A DNA stretch of 64,000 nt from Bacillota bacterium. Its GTDB lineage: Bacteria > Bacillota > Clostridia > Acetivibrionales > DTU013. This document shows positions 53,805 through 62,485 of this stretch, piece by piece (within the stretch, counting starts at the first letter, position 1; each line of letters begins with the position of its first letter). A program made the position numbers and the translations under genes. The notes beneath the pieces were generated by a model. It had not been told where the DNA came from and ran no database searches. It saw only the letters and a list, made by a program, of their open reading frames with translations. The stretch is from assembly GCA_023435745.1 (NCBI GenBank), contig JAEZMD010000018.1:62001-126000 (forward strand), in the 5' to 3' direction.

Positions 53805-53935
53805 CTCAAGTATCATATTCTGATACAATCTTAAGTCTGTAGGTGCAGCACATTAAAGAGGGTGTTGACTTTATACACTGGTTCTCGTATCCTGTTATCA
53901 AGATAGACAAATCAGTGGACATAAAGGATAGATAA

Positions 53936-55210
53936 ATGAAAAACATTCTGCTAAAGAACAAACTTCTACGCACTCTTTTTGAACTGCGCGGAAATCCACG
54001 CGCCTGTGTTTATACCGAGCCTATGTGGGGGCTCTCCATGAACCTGTGTCTGCCCTATGCAACAGTATACATGCTTTCTTTTGGCATGGGCGATATTCAG
54101 GTGGGGATTATATCTTCAATTTACATGTTTTCCCAGACGATATTTGCGTTTTTATCAGGTGCTATCATTGATAAAATGGGTCGCAGGTGGAGCACAGCGA
54201 TATTTGATTTTCTGGCATGGAGCCTCCCCTGCCTTGTATGGGCATTTAGCCAGGGTTTCTGGTTCTTTGTCGTAGCTGCGCTGCTTAACGGAATGATGAA
54301 GATTACTACAGTATCATGGGATTGTCTGCTGGTAGAGGATGCTCCAAAGGATAAAATAACTCATATTTATTCTTGGGTCATAATTTCCGGTAACCTTTCA
54401 GCACTTTTTGCACCGATATCGTCAATCCTTGTAGCAAGGCTGACAATGGTACCGGCGATTCGAATACTTTATATTAATGCTTTTATTATAATGACTGCAA
54501 AGATATTAATACTATATAAGTTCTCAACTGAAACAGGTGTCGGAAAAATCAGGCGTGAAGCGTCACGTAATATGTCATGGCGTCAGCTGCTGTTCGGATA
54601 TAAAAGCGCAATTCGCAAGATACTGACCTCCCGTGGCACAATATTTGCTATAGTCATAAGTATCCTGGTTGAGATTGTAGCTATGATTGGAATGACCTTC
54701 TGGCAGATAATAGCATCCCGACGCATTGGTGTACCGGACATACTGCTGCCGATTTTTCCGATGGTGCGTAGTATACTTTCAATTATTCTTTTCTTCACAG
54801 TCATCTCGCATATCAGCCAAACAAAGCTGAAATGGCCGATGTACGGAGGATTTTTAAGCTCCATAATCGGTTTTATATTGTTGATTTCAATTACAGAAAC
54901 CGGTGTCTGGGGTTATGTAATATTAATAGCTTCTATAGTTTTCGAGGCGCTGGGTTCAGCCGTATTACATACGCTCAGAGAATCCTTGGTTGCAATTCAT
55001 GTAGACCCTGTGGAACGTTCTGGAATTATGGCCTTGCTCCAGACGACTGTAATGCTGGTGAGTGTGCCATTTGGGTACATAGGAGGGCTCCTGAGTGATA
55101 TCTCGAGAATACTGCCATTTGTTTTGAGTATTGCAATTTTGTTGATAGGTATCCTTGCAACAGCTTTATTTTATCGTAAGTCTTCCGTAGGCTATGTAAA
55201 CGAAGGATAA
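53936..55210 (+). CDS. Major facilitator superfamily transporter
   Basis: 424 residues with about twelve membrane segments. The loop 2-3 motif reads GAIIDKMGRRWST, close to the MFS G-x3-D-x2-G-R-R pattern. The central loop is basic (GKIRREASRNMSWRQLLFGYKSAIRK broken by a helix start). Substrate not recognisable. ATG 53936 lies in an AT-rich start region with a weak RBS (AAGGATAGATAA). The preceding 130 bases and the following 190 bases hold no gene that I can support. Confidence 0.85.
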   Translation: MKNILLKNKLLRTLFELRGNPRACVYTEPMWGLSMNLCLPYATVYMLSFGMGDIQVGIISSIYMFSQTIFAFLSGAIIDKMGRRWSTAIFDFLAWSLPCLVWAFSQGFWFFVVAALLNGMMKITTVSWDCLLVEDAPKDKITHIYSWVIISGNLSALFAPISSILVARLTMVPAIRILYINAFIIMTAKILILYKFSTETGVGKIRREASRNMSWRQLLFGYKSAIRKILTSRGTIFAIVISILVEIVAMIGMTFWQIIASRRIGVPDILLPIFPMVRSILSIILFFTVISHISQTKLKWPMYGGFLSSIIGFILLISITETGVWGYVILIASIVFEALGSAVLHTLRESLVAIHVDPVERSGIMALLQTTVMLVSVPFGYIGGLLSDISRILPFVLSIAILLIGILATALFYRKSSVGYVNEG

Positions 55211-55404
55211 AGAGATAAAAATATTTTCGTTTTTTTTCGTATAAAAAACAATAGCAAATGGAACAAAATGTTGATTTACAAAGCGTTTACGCATATTTCC
55301 GCATCACTTCTCATTTTATATTTTTTTTATGGCTGAATTTTAAAATTTCATTATATAGCTTTGCTTTTCCAACTTATATTAATGTGATAAGGGGAGGACT
55401 AATA

Positions 55405-57495
55405 ATGAAAACCAAACTGGCAGCAATATTATTGACGGCAATAATGATCGTCTGCTTAATTCCAATTGCGGTATTTGCCGAGGTTGCCGTACCAACTGCG
55501 CTGAGTGCGCCAGTGCATTTCGGTGTCAGCCATTTTTCCGGAGATCACGTAAAGTACACATTCGGAGCCCCGGGGGATTTGCGCGCCTATATCGAGAAGC
55601 GTGCTTCAGACGATCCTGAAAACAAGCAAACTTTCACGGCATATTTCCAGATCGATTATAAAATCGACGGCGGGAGCTGGCATTATACATCGGAATGGGA
55701 TTCGCCCAAAACTGTTCCGGACAATATAGATGATCTTCATTTTACCTTTGTGAGCGGAAAGGAATATATTGACAGTGATAGCTGGACAATGACCGGCCTT
55801 TTCCCTGAGGATGCGACTTTGAAAGCTTTTGCAGATTCGGGCTGGGATTATCTGAAAAGCCATTCCATTACGTTTCGCGTACGCTTTGCCCATTCCTTTG
55901 ATGATAAAAATACCTATGTACTGTCGCCCTGGTCGAAGGAATATACACTGTCGGCTAATACAAAAGCCGATTATGACAAGCTCATAGGCCATGCTCCTTC
56001 AATCATTTCGGCGGAATTAATAGCCGATCCGGACGGAGAACCTTATTTCGACATCAAGCTGGCTGAGCTCCCGGAAGAGGTTGCCGATCTGCACTCAATG
56101 ACGGGAAGCTCGGTTCGAACCGAGATATGGATGAGAAGGGCCGGGGACAAGGAATTCAAGTATATAGAGTATGAGTGGGCTCACTCTGAGATTTTGAACA
56201 TCGAGGCAAGCGACTATTTTGGTGATTCAAAGCAGAGCTACGATGCTGAAAGCTATGAAATCAAGGTGCGGTATGCGCTGGATTTGAGGAATTACAAGCA
56301 GTCAGGCTATAGCGGCAGCAGCTCTTCCGTTGAGATATACAGTCCTTTCTCCAACGTGATATCTCATAACATGCCTGCGTGGAGCAATGCAAGCCAATGG
56401 GCCACAGCAGAGATTAAAAAGGCTCTGGATAACGGCCTTTACCCTGATAAGCTAAAAGGAGCCGACCTCACAAAGCCCATTACCCGTGCTGAGTTTGCAG
56501 CGGTGGCCCTGAAGCTGTATGAATCGCTTTCCGGTAAAACAGCATCTCCGGCGCCTGCCGACACTTTCACCGATACCAGAGATACTGATGTGCTCAAAGC
56601 ATATGCTCTGGACATTGTAGCGGGTGTTGGCAATAAAAAATTTGCGCCCGATGAACTGTTGAACCGCGAACAGGCGTCCACCATGCTTACCAGAGTATAC
56701 AAGAAGGTTAACTGGGAAGGATGGACGCTTGCAGGGGATAACACGTACACAAAGCATTCGCTGGACAACAAAGGTGTAGCTCCGTTTGCCGATGATGCGC
56801 AAATTTCAGGTTACGCAAGGCCATCGGTCTATTTCATGGCAAAGTACGGTATTATCAAGGGTTTAAGTAATAATAGGTTTGCGCCGAGAAATACAACCAG
56901 TGCAGAAACCGCGGCAGGCTACGCAAACGCCACCCGTGAACAGGCACTGGCTATCAGCAACCGTACATTTGAGAAGGCGGAAGAAATCCAAGACGGAGGA
57001 CCGACAGCGGCAACACCGTCCACACAGACGACTCCGCCTGCGCAGACACCACCGACACAGGGAAGTGAAGAGAATATGGCGCAGGGTGAAGCATCTGCCG
57101 GTAGTGAGTTCACAGGTGAATGGTCGAGAGGCGGCGCATACAGTGCAGATTACGTAAGTGGTAATATTGATATTGGCACCATGAGCATTGTCGCCGGAGA
57201 GTATTACAAATTTAATGCTGACGGTACTTTCAGATCTGTTATATCCACACTCGGGGGATATGTAGGCAGCGTGCGGTATGATAGTAGTATTGTCTATGAG
57301 ACAGGAAAGTACAAGGTCGACGGAAGTAAAATTATTCTATCCGACAGGATTCAAACTTATTATAAGGGAACACCTCTGGTTCTAGTACACAAAGATAAGA
57401 AGCTGGATAAATCTGATGAGCTCCTCATAGAAGAATTCGACCAGGCTGGTGAACGATTTAAAACAATGATGGGATGGTTTGAAAAGATCAGGTAG
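55405..57495 (+). CDS. SLH-domain surface protein with C-terminal beta domain
   Basis: 696 residues from ATG 55405 (RBS GGGGAGG); the longer frame is not needed. A signal peptide ends VFA. Residues ~25-320 form beta-rich domains with two fibronectin-like parts. Three SLH domains follow at ~325-535 (ITRAEFAAVALKLYE, GNKKFAPDELLNREQ, SNNRFAPRNTTSAE). A Pro/Thr linker (~540-570) leads to a C-terminal beta domain of ~120 residues beginning FTGEWSRGG, lipocalin-like by pattern only. The central position of the SLH repeats is less common than a terminal one. Confidence 0.85.
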   Translation: MKTKLAAILLTAIMIVCLIPIAVFAEVAVPTALSAPVHFGVSHFSGDHVKYTFGAPGDLRAYIEKRASDDPENKQTFTAYFQIDYKIDGGSWHYTSEWDSPKTVPDNIDDLHFTFVSGKEYIDSDSWTMTGLFPEDATLKAFADSGWDYLKSHSITFRVRFAHSFDDKNTYVLSPWSKEYTLSANTKADYDKLIGHAPSIISAELIADPDGEPYFDIKLAELPEEVADLHSMTGSSVRTEIWMRRAGDKEFKYIEYEWAHSEILNIEASDYFGDSKQSYDAESYEIKVRYALDLRNYKQSGYSGSSSSVEIYSPFSNVISHNMPAWSNASQWATAEIKKALDNGLYPDKLKGADLTKPITRAEFAAVALKLYESLSGKTASPAPADTFTDTRDTDVLKAYALDIVAGVGNKKFAPDELLNREQASTMLTRVYKKVNWEGWTLAGDNTYTKHSLDNKGVAPFADDAQISGYARPSVYFMAKYGIIKGLSNNRFAPRNTTSAETAAGYANATREQALAISNRTFEKAEEIQDGGPTAATPSTQTTPPAQTPPTQGSEENMAQGEASAGSEFTGEWSRGGAYSADYVSGNIDIGTMSIVAGEYYKFNADGTFRSVISTLGGYVGSVRYDSSIVYETGKYKVDGSKIILSDRIQTYYKGTPLVLVHKDKKLDKSDELLIEEFDQAGERFKTMMGWFEKIR

Positions 57496-57590
57496 CATTA
57501 GCTGCTACCTGCGTTCAGCCTTATTTCGGCTGTTGCTTACATTACAAATGCCATAATGAGAGAAATCACAGCCGGCAGTGTTACAAAAAG

Positions 57591-57615
57591 GCCTGCGCAA
57601 TTAGCGGGCTTTTTT
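57591..57615 (+). terminator. Intrinsic terminator after SLH gene
   Basis: GCCTGC and GCGGGC pair (one G-U) around a seven-base loop, followed by six T residues. A second hairpin without T tract overlaps the SLH stop codon (57490-57510, AGGTAGC/GCTACCT). Confidence 0.75.
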
Positions 57616-57764
57616 GCATAATTGTCAGTCTCGCTTATAAAGAACAGTACAATCTCAAAAGCAGATACCGCAGGCAATGTAAATCTCTTAAGGAGTCTAA
57701 TTGCCACCGGTATAATTTACACACTATCGTAATAGTCCGGCGCTGTCAACCGGAAACTACAGTA

Positions 57765-57793
57765 TTGCATTATTGTGCTCAGAAATATAGAAT
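57765..57793 (+). promoter_or_regulatory. Promoter of fmdB-like gene (module shared with the jet operon)
   Basis: TTGCAT (57765-57770), 17-bp spacer, TAGAAT (57788-57793), inside a ~40-bp stretch closely matching 58945-58988. The rest of the gap 57616-57764 shows no gene. Confidence 0.6.
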
Positions 57794-57851
57794 AGGTTTA
57801 AAGCAACTGAATTATTATGTAAATAAATATACTACCGATGGAGGGTGCGCT

Positions 57852-58067
57852 ATGCCTTTTTATGATTTGAAGTGTGGTTGTGGTGAGGTGTTTAACACCA
57901 TGGCATCCATGAGCGACAGGGAGAACAAAAGGATTCGATGTCCAAAATGCGGCAGCAATGAACTGGAAGCGGTTTTTTTGAATTTTAATATTATTCAATC
58001 AAGAAAATCAAGCGGCAACGAGTGTCCGAATGCACACCGCTGCGGCAGTAACTGTTGTCACGGATAA
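57852..58067 (+). CDS. FmdB-like small zinc-ribbon protein
   Basis: 71 residues from ATG 57852 (RBS GGAGGG). The N-terminus MPFYDLKCGCGEVF and the pair CPKCG form a CxC ... CxxC zinc ribbon like that of FmdB-family regulators. The C-terminus is short and cysteine/histidine-rich (ECPNAHRCGSNCCHG), which could bind another metal. Function unknown. Confidence 0.8.
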   Translation: MPFYDLKCGCGEVFNTMASMSDRENKRIRCPKCGSNELEAVFLNFNIIQSRKSSGNECPNAHRCGSNCCHG

Positions 58068-58117
58068 AATTTATGCGTTTTGATTATGGCACAGCTATCT
58101 GTTCAAATTTTCGACGG

Positions 58118-58783
58118 CTACAACTTTTCTGGTTTTACTTTCAATGCAGTCACTGTTTTTAATGTTTGATCCAAAGTCTCATGTTTGACTTCAGCGGCAT
58201 CAAACTTAAGCAGCTTGAAGGTGATCTGAACACATGCGCCTATTGCCAGAGCAGAGATAACTGTCCCTGCTCCTACCATTCCGCCAAGCCTCCAACCGGC
58301 TAACACTGCCAAACCCTCAATAGCTCCACGGCACACGCCAACTGGAAGCCTGGTTATACGAGTAAGCGCCACCATCAGGCTATCTCTGGGACCTGCTCCA
58401 AATGCTGAGCTTATGTAAAAATATGAGGCAAAAGCAATTACAAACAACCCTGCAATGAGCATAATTGTACCAAGCACGAAATTGTCAGCCGCAGGAATTA
58501 AATTTATGCCAAGTAATAAATCAATAAACACGCCAATCAGTAACATATTCAAAATGGAGCCAAGGCCGAGCTTTTCTCCCAACAAGACTGTAACTACAAC
58601 AATAATAACGCCAATAATAATCGAAGCAGTACCGATGTTAATGTTAATAATTTTAGCCAGGCCTGCATGAAAAACATCCCACGGAGCATAGCCAATATTT
58701 GCACGTATGGTAATTACAATCCCAAGTGAGTACAGGAATAACCCAACTATTAAGCGCAGAAAACGTATATAGAATTGTTTCAT
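58118..58783 (-). CDS. YczE/YitT-like integral membrane protein
   Basis: 221 residues with about six membrane segments. LYSLGIVITIRANIGYAPWDVFHAGLAK near the N-terminus and SSAFGAGPRDSLMVAL in the middle match the YczE/YyaS family. Biochemical role unknown. RBS AGAAAGGG precedes the ATG at 58783. It is convergent with the FmdB-like gene and divergent from the jet operon. Confidence 0.85.
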   Translation of the reverse strand: MKQFYIRFLRLIVGLFLYSLGIVITIRANIGYAPWDVFHAGLAKIININIGTASIIIGVIIVVVTVLLGEKLGLGSILNMLLIGVFIDLLLGINLIPAADNFVLGTIMLIAGLFVIAFASYFYISSAFGAGPRDSLMVALTRITRLPVGVCRGAIEGLAVLAGWRLGGMVGAGTVISALAIGACVQITFKLLKFDAAEVKHETLDQTLKTVTALKVKPEKL

Positions 58784-58874
58784 ATATGTAACCCTTTCTG
58801 TAATTGAAAAAATGTAGCCTTTGTTATACTAAGCTAATATTCTAGCAATGAAAGTATGAGTGTGTCAATCAAAC

Positions 58875-58922
58875 TTGAGACAAGATCCGGAATCCAACGA
58901 TTTGAGATAAGATCTGGAGTCC
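58875..58922 (+). repeat. Pair of 21-bp direct repeats upstream of the jet operon
   Basis: 58875-58895 and 58902-58922 share TTGAGAYAAGATCYGGARTCC, 18 of 21 bases identical, 27 bases apart. Preceded by TGTGTCAATC, the stretch resembles the multi-repeat ends of IS21-type elements, but no transposase gene is nearby. It may be a leftover end or a regulator site. Confidence 0.45.
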
Positions 58923-58950
58923 GTGAAAGGTGCTCGAAATAATCGCAGTA

Positions 58951-58979
58951 TTGCATTATTTCGCATGCAAATATAGAAT
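58951..58979 (+). promoter_or_regulatory. Promoter of the jet (Wadjet) operon
   Basis: TTGCAT (58951-58956), 17-bp spacer, TAGAAT (58974-58979). The box sequences, spacing and flanking bases match the promoter at 57765-57793. Confidence 0.65.
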
Positions 58980-59023
58980 AGGATTTAAGTTAATGGTTGT
59001 ATTATGGAAGGCACAGAAAAAAT

Positions 59024-60100
59024 ATGGATGCGGTTGAAATACTTCTAAACTACAAAAAGGGTATGGTTACTGAAAAGGAATTGGAGGGCTTCCTCGGCAG
59101 TAAGGATTATGAGACCTTTGCGAGGGAGGTATCCGAACTTGTGGCTCAGAATGTCATATGCCCGGTTAAGTCAAAAAAGTCAGGCATGAACGGCAGATTT
59201 CCCCCACTGTACAATAAATATAGGATTATCCGTCCTGAAAATAATTATTCTAAGGCGTTAGAGGAGATCAAGCTTCTCAATCCCCGTCTCAACATCAGCG
59301 GATACATGGAAAAACCGGCTCTATATGAAAAACACCGGGATATTCTTATGAAGCTGAGTGATTATTTATGGAGTAATGCGGCCTTGTTGGAGGAGCCGAT
59401 GTCACACAATGAGCGATCCTTATCTATCTGGGGGTCTGAAAAGCTGTTAAGCCGCGAGAGGACATTGATTGCAGAGGTGCTTAAATTCAACTTTCTTGGC
59501 AGTTCTGACTTGAATTATTACAACACACCCGAGCCTTTAATCGAATATGTACATGAACGTACTAATCCAATGAATATTTTAATTATCGAGAATAAGGACA
59601 CATGGTTTTCCTTCCGGAAGGCTATGTTGGAAACCGGCCTGAACAGGTTCCTTGGCCTGGACATACATGCGCTTTTGTACGGTGAAGGAAGAAAAATTAC
59701 CGGAAGAAATGGCAGAATTGATGAACATGATATTCAGTGGTATTATGGGTACAAGAATACTTATTACTATTTTGGAGATTTGGATTATGAAGGCATTCAG
59801 ATTTTTTTTGATTTGAAGGCCTACAATCCTGCCACTGATATAAGGCTCTTCAATGAGGCATACCAGATGATGGGTCACCTTGCCGACGGATGTGAGCTTC
59901 CCATATCCGCAGACAAGAGAAACAGGATAGGCAGGTATAGTGAGTTCCTGGGATATTTCCCGGAAGAGGAAGCGGTAAGGATGGGAATAATTCTCGAAAG
60001 CGGCAGGTATATTCCGCAGGAGATACTGAATTATCAGATCATTAAGATGAGTTTGGGGAGACCACCAAAAGCACCCGACCAACAGAATGGCACAACCTGA
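59024..60100 (+). CDS. jetD: Wadjet protein JetD (Toprim-like nuclease subunit)
   Basis: 358 residues from ATG 59024 (GGAAGG upstream, rather distant; TTG 58997 is an alternative). The C-terminal half has the Toprim-like acidic residues of topoisomerase VI-type nucleases: E189 in ILIIENKDTW and D252/D254 in YFGDLDYEGI. The N-terminal half is helical and probably binds partners. In Wadjet systems JetD cuts closed circular plasmid DNA after loop extrusion by the SMC complex. It is the first gene of the operon here, with jetA 36 bases downstream. Confidence 0.85.
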   Translation: MDAVEILLNYKKGMVTEKELEGFLGSKDYETFAREVSELVAQNVICPVKSKKSGMNGRFPPLYNKYRIIRPENNYSKALEEIKLLNPRLNISGYMEKPALYEKHRDILMKLSDYLWSNAALLEEPMSHNERSLSIWGSEKLLSRERTLIAEVLKFNFLGSSDLNYYNTPEPLIEYVHERTNPMNILIIENKDTWFSFRKAMLETGLNRFLGLDIHALLYGEGRKITGRNGRIDEHDIQWYYGYKNTYYYFGDLDYEGIQIFFDLKAYNPATDIRLFNEAYQMMGHLADGCELPISADKRNRIGRYSEFLGYFPEEEAVRMGIILESGRYIPQEILNYQIIKMSLGRPPKAPDQQNGTT

Positions 60101-60136
60101 GAAGGATTATGAAGTATATGAGGATTACATAGAAAA

Positions 60137-61741
60137 ATGTTTGATTTTCTTGAAGCCTTTGAAAAAAGGATGCAGATCGTTGCGGTTGTGGATTCCATTG
60201 TCAACCGCCGAAACCGTAATATGGAGCTTGAAAAGGTATTTCAACAGGGACAGCTTGAGAACCTGGTATTTTCGACGCTTGTATATATCATGGACAGGAC
60301 ATTGTCTGAGGATGAAGAGTGTACGGCTGATAGTATCGCCAATTTTGTCGGGAGCATCCTGTATTCAGATTACGATATCAGACTGACGGCTGATTTGTAT
60401 AAAAGGATCTCCGAATATATCGTGAAAAACATTCTGCAAAATGACGGCATCCCATTGTATTACCCGGTAATGAGCTATGCGAAGGGCGAAACCATACAGC
60501 TTCGAATCAAGCTCATTGACGATAAGGTTTCTGAGGTTGACGGAAAATACCGAATAAGTTATGTCTTAACGGATCAAGGTTATGACTTCCTCTTCAGAAC
60601 CAAGGAAGTGGAGCAGGAAATTAATTTTACAATGGAGGAGCTTAAGCTCCGGGAGCTCATTAAAAGGAAAAATTATAAGAAGGCGTTGCAGCAGAGCAAC
60701 AACCTGATACAAATGGTCCGACAGAAGAAGAAGGATTTGCGGCAGTTTATGGATCAGATCCGGGAAAATATTTACAGCGTTGATGTCGGTAAATATGAAG
60801 AACTGGTAAACAGTACTTACGAACTGCTTCAGGAGGAATATGACATTCTCAATGACATAAAAAACATGATTACCCTTTCGGAAAACCGCCTCCGCGAGGA
60901 GTTGTCAAGGACTGGCAAGCTTGACGGTGATATGGAGAAGGCCGAACGGGAAATCGGTATGATAAGCGCAAATATTACCACAACAATGAAGGAACAGCGG
61001 GATCTCATCATCGATAGGCATTCTCTTTCAAGCGTCTACATGGATACCATCAGGGACGCTTTTCAATATACCATGGAAAAACGTTTCGATTTTGAGGAGG
61101 AGGTGCTCAAAAAGCTGGAGAGCTGTACAGAGCCGGTGATTCATCGCTTCTGGCAATTGCTCAATCCGCTTTTTAGGCCTTCGCCATATCGGAATCTGAA
61201 TATCCTGAGCATGTTTGAAAGGCAGGGCAGGCTTAGGGATGATAATTCGGATGAGTTTATTGGTATTGAGCTTGAAGAGCTGTCTGAGGACATGGAGAAA
61301 CAGAGGGTAGAGAAGGCCAATAAGGCCTATGAAGCTATTATGGACGAGCTGTTGACATATACGCTTGCTTGCGGCGGCAGGACAAGCTTCAGCTCATTTG
61401 TACGGCACTTGCAAAAGAACCCTGACACTTATGAGGCTGTGACAGAAAACCGGTTCTTATTTACGGTTTTGCTAAAACTGTATGACCAGGGGCTCATTGA
61501 CATTGAAAAATGGCTGCGGGAGCAGGAGGAAATTGTCGATAACGCCACAGGTGAATTTGATATTGCTTATTGCCTTTATAAAATAAGTGCAGGAAACGCC
61601 GACTTATTTGGAATCAAATCTCTTGAAGTTTCAAATCCGGATAATGCGCAATTTGATGTGACAATATTTGAAAAGCACAGTGACTACTGTTTCAAGGTGA
61701 CGATAGAAATAACAGACTTTACGGTAGAGGTGAATGTTTAA
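60137..61741 (+). CDS. jetA: Wadjet protein JetA (kleisin-like subunit)
   Basis: 534 residues. Helical protein that starts MFDFLEAFEKRMQIVAVVDSI, with winged-helix-like N-terminal part, a central coiled coil (~190-300, LIQMVRQKKKDLRQFMDQI and on) and an acidic C-terminal part. In size, order and neighbours it fits the JetA family found in clostridial Wadjet loci, the MukF/kleisin-like subunit that bridges the SMC heads. No RBS stands out. The stop directly abuts the jetB start codon. Confidence 0.8.
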   Translation: MFDFLEAFEKRMQIVAVVDSIVNRRNRNMELEKVFQQGQLENLVFSTLVYIMDRTLSEDEECTADSIANFVGSILYSDYDIRLTADLYKRISEYIVKNILQNDGIPLYYPVMSYAKGETIQLRIKLIDDKVSEVDGKYRISYVLTDQGYDFLFRTKEVEQEINFTMEELKLRELIKRKNYKKALQQSNNLIQMVRQKKKDLRQFMDQIRENIYSVDVGKYEELVNSTYELLQEEYDILNDIKNMITLSENRLREELSRTGKLDGDMEKAEREIGMISANITTTMKEQRDLIIDRHSLSSVYMDTIRDAFQYTMEKRFDFEEEVLKKLESCTEPVIHRFWQLLNPLFRPSPYRNLNILSMFERQGRLRDDNSDEFIGIELEELSEDMEKQRVEKANKAYEAIMDELLTYTLACGGRTSFSSFVRHLQKNPDTYEAVTENRFLFTVLLKLYDQGLIDIEKWLREQEEIVDNATGEFDIAYCLYKISAGNADLFGIKSLEVSNPDNAQFDVTIFEKHSDYCFKVTIEITDFTVEVNV

Positions 61742-62485
61742 ATGAATACACTGCAGACAGCTCTGAAGGTTTTCAGAATATTGCTCGAGAACGGGCAGCT
61801 CGACCGGGATGCAAATGAGGAGCTTTTTATTGAATATTTGAACCCTGAAGTGATGGAATGCCTGAATCAATTTGAAGAGGAAATGGACTGTAGGATTGTA
61901 CGGTATGGTAATATCATTTACCTTATTCCGTCCTGTGAAAATAAGCTTTTGGGCTACAGAACAAAGGATCAGCGGGAATGGATAGGTGCAAACGCCCGCC
62001 TGTCCGACGTTTTCCTGATGGATTATATTGCAATGTTTATTTTATATCTATTCTACGCCGGAAAAAATAAGAATCCCAAGCAGCGTGAATTCTTGCGTTT
62101 AACGACCCTGGTGGAGGAGCTGGATCGGAGGTTTGCCAGTATTCTCTCCGCTGACAAGGATGAAACCACCAAGTTGGAGGAGCATTACAGCATCAATTTC
62201 TTGCGGATAGCAGAATTGTGGGCCAGTAAAAAGGCTTTTGAAGAGAAAAAGCTGAGCACAAAAATGGGTATGGTGTTGCGGGTATGCAGGCTGTTGGAGT
62301 TGGAGAGGCTCGTCAGGATTGTGGATGATGAAAAGGAAATACGCACAACACGAAAGCTGGATGACCTGATGATAAACTATTATTTGAATGACAACAGAGT
62401 TCAGGAGGTTCGGGAGATTTTCGAGGAAAGGGGTGAGCAGCTTGCCGCAGATCAACAGGATCAGGATAGTCAACTTTTCATATAA
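61742..62485 (+). CDS. jetB: Wadjet protein JetB (MukE/kite-like subunit)
   Basis: 247 residues, starting immediately after the jetA stop. Acidic helical protein with winged-helix-like segments (LDRDANEELFIEYLNPEV; KMGMVLRVCRLLELERLVRIVDDE), consistent with the MukE/kite-type JetB subunit. Size and position fit. The end overlaps the predicted jetC start by 53 bases, so expression is probably coupled. Confidence 0.8.
   Translation: MNTLQTALKVFRILLENGQLDRDANEELFIEYLNPEVMECLNQFEEEMDCRIVRYGNIIYLIPSCENKLLGYRTKDQREWIGANARLSDVFLMDYIAMFILYLFYAGKNKNPKQREFLRLTTLVEELDRRFASILSADKDETTKLEEHYSINFLRIAELWASKKAFEEKKLSTKMGMVLRVCRLLELERLVRIVDDEKEIRTTRKLDDLMINYYLNDNRVQEVREIFEERGEQLAADQQDQDSQLFI

Noticed and set aside
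60087..60386. Short plus-strand frame between jetD and jetA
   Set aside because: Overlaps the start of jetA in another frame, and its sequence looks like an out-of-frame reading of JetA.
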